Positions 28,384 through 29,827 of a DNA stretch of 29,827 nucleotides are shown here, piece by piece; within the stretch, counting starts at the first letter, position 1; each line of letters begins with the position of its first letter. The position numbers were made by a program, and so were the translations under genes. The stretch is from positions 543,957 through 573,783 of the forward strand of contig BFEA01000756.1 in the NCBI GenBank assembly GCA_003427395.1, read 5' to 3'. The DNA is from Chara braunii (lineage: Eukaryota; Streptophyta; Charophyceae; Charales; Characeae). The notes under the pieces are model-generated. The model saw nothing but the letters and a program-made list of their open reading frames with translations, had not been told where the DNA came from and did not search any database.

Positions 28384-28813
28384 AACCAATTCAATTACCT
28401 GTCGAATCTGGACAGGACGGCCTTTCAGGCCTTTTTTTATTGTCATTATAGTATTACAGGGAACCCCGTAGCAGCCACATCCGTGCTCAAGCCTCCAACG
28501 AGGGAACATGTGGGAGCTGCACCCACCAGCAGGTGCGATACCTGCTACAGCAGGTGGGCGATACCGGCCAGGGGTCAGCCGGTAGCATCAGGACCGAGCT
28601 TCTTCAATGAGCCAGTCACTGTGCCTCCGCTCTGGTTCCCTCCCCCTATGAGCATCAGCAGTCACTATGCAATGCCACTCGGGGGGACCAACGGCATATC
28701 TCTAGGTGGCAGGGGCCAAGCTTGCCGAGGAAGGTACATGAGGCCAATGGGGATCGAACCCAAGACCTCCTGAATGCCACTTGCGTGCCTTACCAACTGA
28801 GCTAGGCCGCCGG
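28384..28813 (-). mobile_element. tRNA-derived SINE, apparently full length
   Basis: Read on the minus strand, the element begins with a tRNA-like head. The A box TAGCTCAGTTGG (complement of 28793-28804) and B box GGTTCGATCC (complement of 28751-28760) match consensus exactly. The body follows, about 300 bp shared with 26462-26752, including a CACCTGCTGTAGCAGGT hairpin, and a 3' end GGTAATTGAATTGGTT at 28384-28399. T-rich sequence on the + strand (about 28336-28363) may be the remains of the A-rich tail. It would be transcribed by Pol III and mobilised by a partner LINE through the 3' end. I could not assign the parent tRNA: the anticodon arm does not fold cleanly. Confidence 0.9.
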
Positions 28814-28889
28814 ATACTTCTTCATTTTTTCTTACGTGCCCGTGTTTTTCTTAAAGATTTAAACACTATCTTTTTTAACCACCAGTTTG

Positions 28890-28966
28890 TACCCTCCCCC
28901 CTCTCCCCTCCTTCCCCCCCCTTCCCCCTCCTTCCCCCCCTTTCCCCCTCCTTTCCCCCACTCCCT
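28890..28966 (+). repeat. C-rich polypyrimidine repeat
   Basis: CCCTCCTTCCCC-type units with C-runs of 5-7. Preceded by TTAACCACCAGTTTGT at 28876. Confidence 0.88.
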
Positions 28967-29060
28967 GAAGTTTAAGGCGTGGAGGTCACACTTTGCATAT
29001 CCTGGCACCCTCCCTGCAGCCAGATCTCAATTTGTCGAAAACTTGGATATCTTTCTTCAG

Positions 29061-29133
29061 GTGAAAAATTCCCCACTAAACAAACAAACAAACAAACAAA
29101 CAAACAAACAAATAAGGTGGAAAATTGCCCACT
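29061..29133 (+). repeat. (AAAC)n bracketed by direct repeats
   Basis: (CAAA)n at 29078-29112 lies between GTGAAAAATTCCCCACT (29061) and GTGGAAAATTGCCCACT (29117), 15 of 17 identical. Could be the A-rich tail of a retroelement with target duplications, or a chance duplication. Confidence 0.75.
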
Positions 29134-29720
29134 GCGAACTCGTGGTTTAAAACTTTAAACAGCTCCGTCTTCCTCTTCTTCTTCCTTCTCCATTCATTTG
29201 CTTACTTCTTCGGCTCGCTTACCAAACACATGATCAGCCAGCGACAGCCCCCATGTAAGCTGGCTGTGAAATTGCACGTGGTCCACGTGTCTTCGCTGTT
29301 GCACACGTGTAACTCCTTATTTTATTTTATATTCTTCTCTCAACTTCTGTTTTTGCCTTTCACTACCTACTCCTTCTCTTTTTTTTTTTTCTTCTTTTTT
29401 TTTTAACAGGTCATTAGGTCAGATTCTTTTTGGTCAATTTTCGCCAGCGATTCCGCTGCCGAATGGGGCCTTAGCCTGCGTATCTGCAGGTGGCGGGCAG
29501 GTTGGGACTCGTGGGAGTACCAACTGCAGGGAGGGTACCGAGGCGGGGCGTGTGGACGGTTGCAAACTTGACAATTGTTCTTTTTTTCGACTTCTCGTTT
29601 TCTTCGATGAAAAAAACATACTGAAAATAGATGTAGAGTAGGTGCTGCTATGATAGGGAAACATAATCAAGGAACCAGAAGACAAGAGCCGGTCCCAAAA
29701 ATACGTGCCTGCCTAGGCTA
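29134..29720. other. No supported gene
   Basis: T-rich runs at 29378-29404 and unremarkable sequence beyond. Contains CACGTGGTCCACGTGT at 29275-29290, two CACGTG hexamers 10 bp apart. Confidence 0.5.
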
Positions 29721-29723
29721 CCA

Positions 29724-29765
29724 GCCGGGCCGCCCGGGCCAGCCTGCTTTCCCGGGCGGCCCGGC
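29724..29765. repeat. 15-bp perfect GC hairpin
   Basis: GCCGGGCCGCCCGGG and its exact complement flank a 12-nt loop. All 15 pairs are G-C. A smaller GGACC / GGTCC inverted repeat follows at 29773-29788. Confidence 0.92.
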
Positions 29766-29789
29766 CGTGCAAGGACCAGGGAAGGTCCC

Positions 29790-29792
<3 letters not shown>

Positions 29793-29827
<35 letters not shown>
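29793..29827 (+). other. Terminal poly-A run
   Basis: The window ends in 35 A. Either the A tail of a retroelement or a point where assembly stopped in a homopolymer. Confidence 0.9.

Overview
This window looks like nuclear DNA of a eukaryote with a large, repeat-rich genome. It holds no bacterial-type operons, no ribosome binding sites and no dense coding. It is filled with microsatellites, minisatellites, short fold-back elements with terminal inverted repeats (TIRs), tRNA-derived SINEs and a U6 snRNA-like sequence. A streptophyte alga or plant (for example a Chara-like genome) is my best guess from the overall texture. Nothing in the sequence proves the lineage.

Layout. 0-1.7 kb: a degenerate four-copy tandem array. 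1.7-2.2 kb: a GC-richer patch with a small ORF. 2.37-2.69 kb: two abutting fold-back elements ('family H'), followed within 10 bp by a U6 snRNA-like sequence with an internal A-rich insertion. 3.0-4.7 kb: GACC/GGTC microsatellite, a second inverted-repeat family ('family M', ends GGGCCTCG), another H element and another M element. 4.7-6.0 kb: AT palindromes, then GA/CA microsatellites in a 46-bp duplication. 5.96-6.79 kb: the only ORF I consider a reasonable protein-coding candidate (273 codons, acidic/Ser-rich, no recognised family). 7.0-9.9 kb: CAAT and GATT arrays and a hierarchy of tandem repeats that carries fourteen CACGTG (G-box) hexamers. 10.3-10.9 kb: a partial ORF running into a 185-base assembly gap. 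11.5-13.9 kb: M elements and several short tandem arrays. 14.4-18.5 kb: microsatellites, a dispersed repeat with a conserved small reading frame, a fourth H element and a tRNA-like relic. 19.4-19.75 kb: a diverged repeat pair resembling a small hammerhead-ribozyme core. 20.3-29.8 kb: dispersed and tandem repeats, three copies of one tRNA-derived SINE, a doubly nested M-type element, a strong GC hairpin and a terminal poly-A run.

No multi-gene pathway or coherent protein system is visible. The interest lies in the small non-autonomous elements: the H fold-backs, the M elements, the SINE, the U6-like chimera, the hammerhead-like pair and the G-box minisatellite. All homology statements are by-eye comparisons within the window; no database search was possible.
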